Assembly: GCA_035654655.1 (NCBI GenBank)
Contig: DASRWI010000001.1
Location: 1-64,000 of the forward strand
DNA length: 64,000 nucleotides
Reading direction: 5' to 3'
Origin: DASRWI01 sp035654655
Lineage (GTDB): Bacteria; Bacteroidota; Ignavibacteria; Ignavibacteriales; Ignavibacteriaceae
Below the pieces are notes generated by a model. The model ran no database searches. It was not told where the DNA came from and saw only the letters and a program-made list of their open reading frames with translations. Each line of letters opens with the position of its first letter. The stretch's first letter is position 1. The position numbers were made by a program, and so were the translations under genes. Below, one piece after another: positions 63,085 through 64,000 of the stretch.

Positions 63085-64000
63085 TTAAATTAAAATTTCT
63101 CCAGAGTGTAATATGTCTGAATAAATTTCACTTTTTATTGACTCAGAATTTTTACGGGCAGCAGCTAATGAGTTAAGAATATATCTATTTGCAATAAATA
63201 CTTTTCTCGGTTCTTTTTCTGCTTCTTCAAGTAATAAATAACCAATTACAAGATAACTATAAAGTTCAACTAAATCCTTAGCAGATAATTCCTGGAAGGT
63301 ATTATCTTTCTTTTCAGAAATATATTTTAAGCAATCCTTATATATCAAACGGATTTCTTTAAGAATATCAGCCAGCTTATTTAGTCCGGCTTTAAATTCT
63401 TTCTTTTCTTTTTCTTCAAATAAATCTGCAAGAATATCATTTGTAACACCGCCTATGGAAGCAACTATCTGAAGCTGCGATGTACCTTCATAAATATTAG
63501 TAATACGTGCATCTCTTGCTAAACGCTCAACTTTAAACTCCTTCATATAACCGGTACCGCCGTGTATCTGAATAGCATCATAAGCCATTTTGTTTGAGCA
63601 TTCAGTTAAGATGTACTTTGACAATGGAGTTAATAAGTTCGCAATTTTAGTTGCTTGTTTTAATTTTAGATTTTCTTCTCCAAAAGGTTTACCTGCAGCT
63701 TTTAATCTTTCAATTTCTTCTTCAAGCTTTTCTTTTGTGTCAACAGATTTTGCAGCGTGATAGAATAATGAGCGATTACTTTCAAGCATCACTCTCATTT
63801 CAATCAACATATTTGAAACAACTGGAATGTTGTAAATAGGTTTTCCAAATTGTTCTCTTTCTTTAGCATATTTCAAAGCTTCTTCATAAGCAGCTTGAGA
63901 AATTCCTAATGCTTGAGCAGAGACTCCCATTCTTGCACGGAACATCAAATCAAATACATATTTGATTAATCCGAATTTTCTTTGTCCAACTAATTGAGCG
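63085..64000 (-). CDS. Acyl-CoA dehydrogenase, partial (5' end off window)
   Basis: C-terminal ~304 residues of an FAD-dependent acyl-CoA dehydrogenase; the frame stays open to the right edge (upstream residues read QLVGQRKFGLIKYVFDLMFR), so the apparent start at 63948 is internal. Motifs: AREREQFG-like AKEREQFGKPIYNIPVVSNM, IQIHGGTGYMKEFKVERLAR and DARITNIYEGTSQLQIV. A charged insert (TKEKLEEEIERLKAAGKPFG) and a ~120-residue C-terminal helical extension are present, as in larger fatty-acyl forms. Involved in beta-oxidation; chain-length preference unknown. Confidence 0.93.
   Translation of the reverse strand, partial: AQLVGQRKFGLIKYVFDLMFRARMGVSAQALGISQAAYEEALKYAKEREQFGKPIYNIPVVSNMLIEMRVMLESNRSLFYHAAKSVDTKEKLEEEIERLKAAGKPFGEENLKLKQATKIANLLTPLSKYILTECSNKMAYDAIQIHGGTGYMKEFKVERLARDARITNIYEGTSQLQIVASIGGVTNDILADLFEEKEKKEFKAGLNKLADILKEIRLIYKDCLKYISEKKDNTFQELSAKDLVELYSYLVIGYLLLEEAEKEPRKVFIANRYILNSLAAARKNSESIKSEIYSDILHSGEILI

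Noticed and set aside
63085..63948. Acyl-CoA dehydrogenase gene starting at 63948
   Set aside because: The frame continues without a stop to 64000 with family-like sequence, so the gene is cut by the window edge rather than short.
1..64000. CRISPR array, prophage, insertion sequence, tRNA or rRNA
   Set aside because: No regularly spaced direct repeats, integrase or transposase motifs, cloverleaf or rRNA sequence were seen; the S24 repressor alone is not enough for a prophage.

Overview
The window is an AT-rich chromosomal segment from a didermal bacterium that looks most like a member of the Ignavibacteria (Bacteroidota/Chlorobi superphylum). The reasons are: secreted proteins ending in the NYPNPFNPST...GIYIY type of C-terminal sorting domain used by the type IX secretion system (T9SS), a PorV/PorQ-family protein, a GWxTD-domain protein, a TonB-dependent receptor with a carboxypeptidase-like N-terminal domain, an LPS-type cell envelope (LpxL-like acyltransferase, heptosyltransferase-like GT9, LolA), and an atp operon without beta and epsilon genes. 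Taxonomy is inferred from gene content only. No rRNA, tRNA, CRISPR array, prophage or insertion sequence was recognised.

Layout. 1-995 (minus): start of an alternative-type GlmU, cut by the window edge. 1230-6154 (plus): envelope run lolA-like, flippase-like membrane protein, small beta-barrel, uppP, cyclophilin lipoprotein, holA. 6259-7681 (plus): ECF-type sigma factor, putative anti-sigma factor, ribosomal protein L31 type B. 7818-13328 (plus): a complete tripartite RND efflux operon. 13331-17084 (minus): radical SAM/SPASM protein and two secreted proteins. 17241-18467 (plus): LexA-like S24 repressor followed by a SWIM zinc-finger protein. 18519-22212 (minus): rplS-trmD-rimM-khpA-rpsP-ffh. 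22269-27591 (minus): F-type ATP synthase genes (I, a, c, b, delta, alpha, gamma). 27578-31389 (minus): bactofilin, M23 peptidase, Sua5, GT9, LpxL-like. 31523-42702 (minus): GWxTD protein, PorV-like protein, very large secreted protein, TonB receptor and a T9SS-sorted Asp-box protein. 42917-50950 (minus): thioredoxin, FabI-like reductase, dnaE, dut, flippase, nadC, YbgC-like thioesterase. 51002-56139 (minus): accA and three polysaccharide/glycan assembly genes, including an unusual fusion. 56246-60640 (plus): two T9SS-sorted beta-propeller-type proteins with nearly identical sorting-domain DNA. 60708-64000 (minus): transketolase, a small unknown protein and a partial acyl-CoA dehydrogenase.

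How it fits together. Most of the window is housekeeping, but the accessory parts centre on the cell surface: proteins exported through T9SS (five carry or probably carry sorting domains), the PorV-like carrier, a TonB receptor, and lipid-linked glycan synthesis (uppP, an active WcaJ-like phosphoglycosyltransferase, DPM-like GT2, flippase). Many minus-strand units end in clear hairpin plus T-tract terminators.

Most worth a second look: a GT2 glycosyltransferase fused to a phosphoglycosyltransferase-like domain that has lost its catalytic Asp-Glu pair (51956-53929); a compound REP-like hairpin element directly before holA (5024-5115) with a relative at 58872; the S24 repressor/SWIM pair with an operator-like inverted repeat; and recent copying of a sorting domain between neighbouring surface-protein genes.
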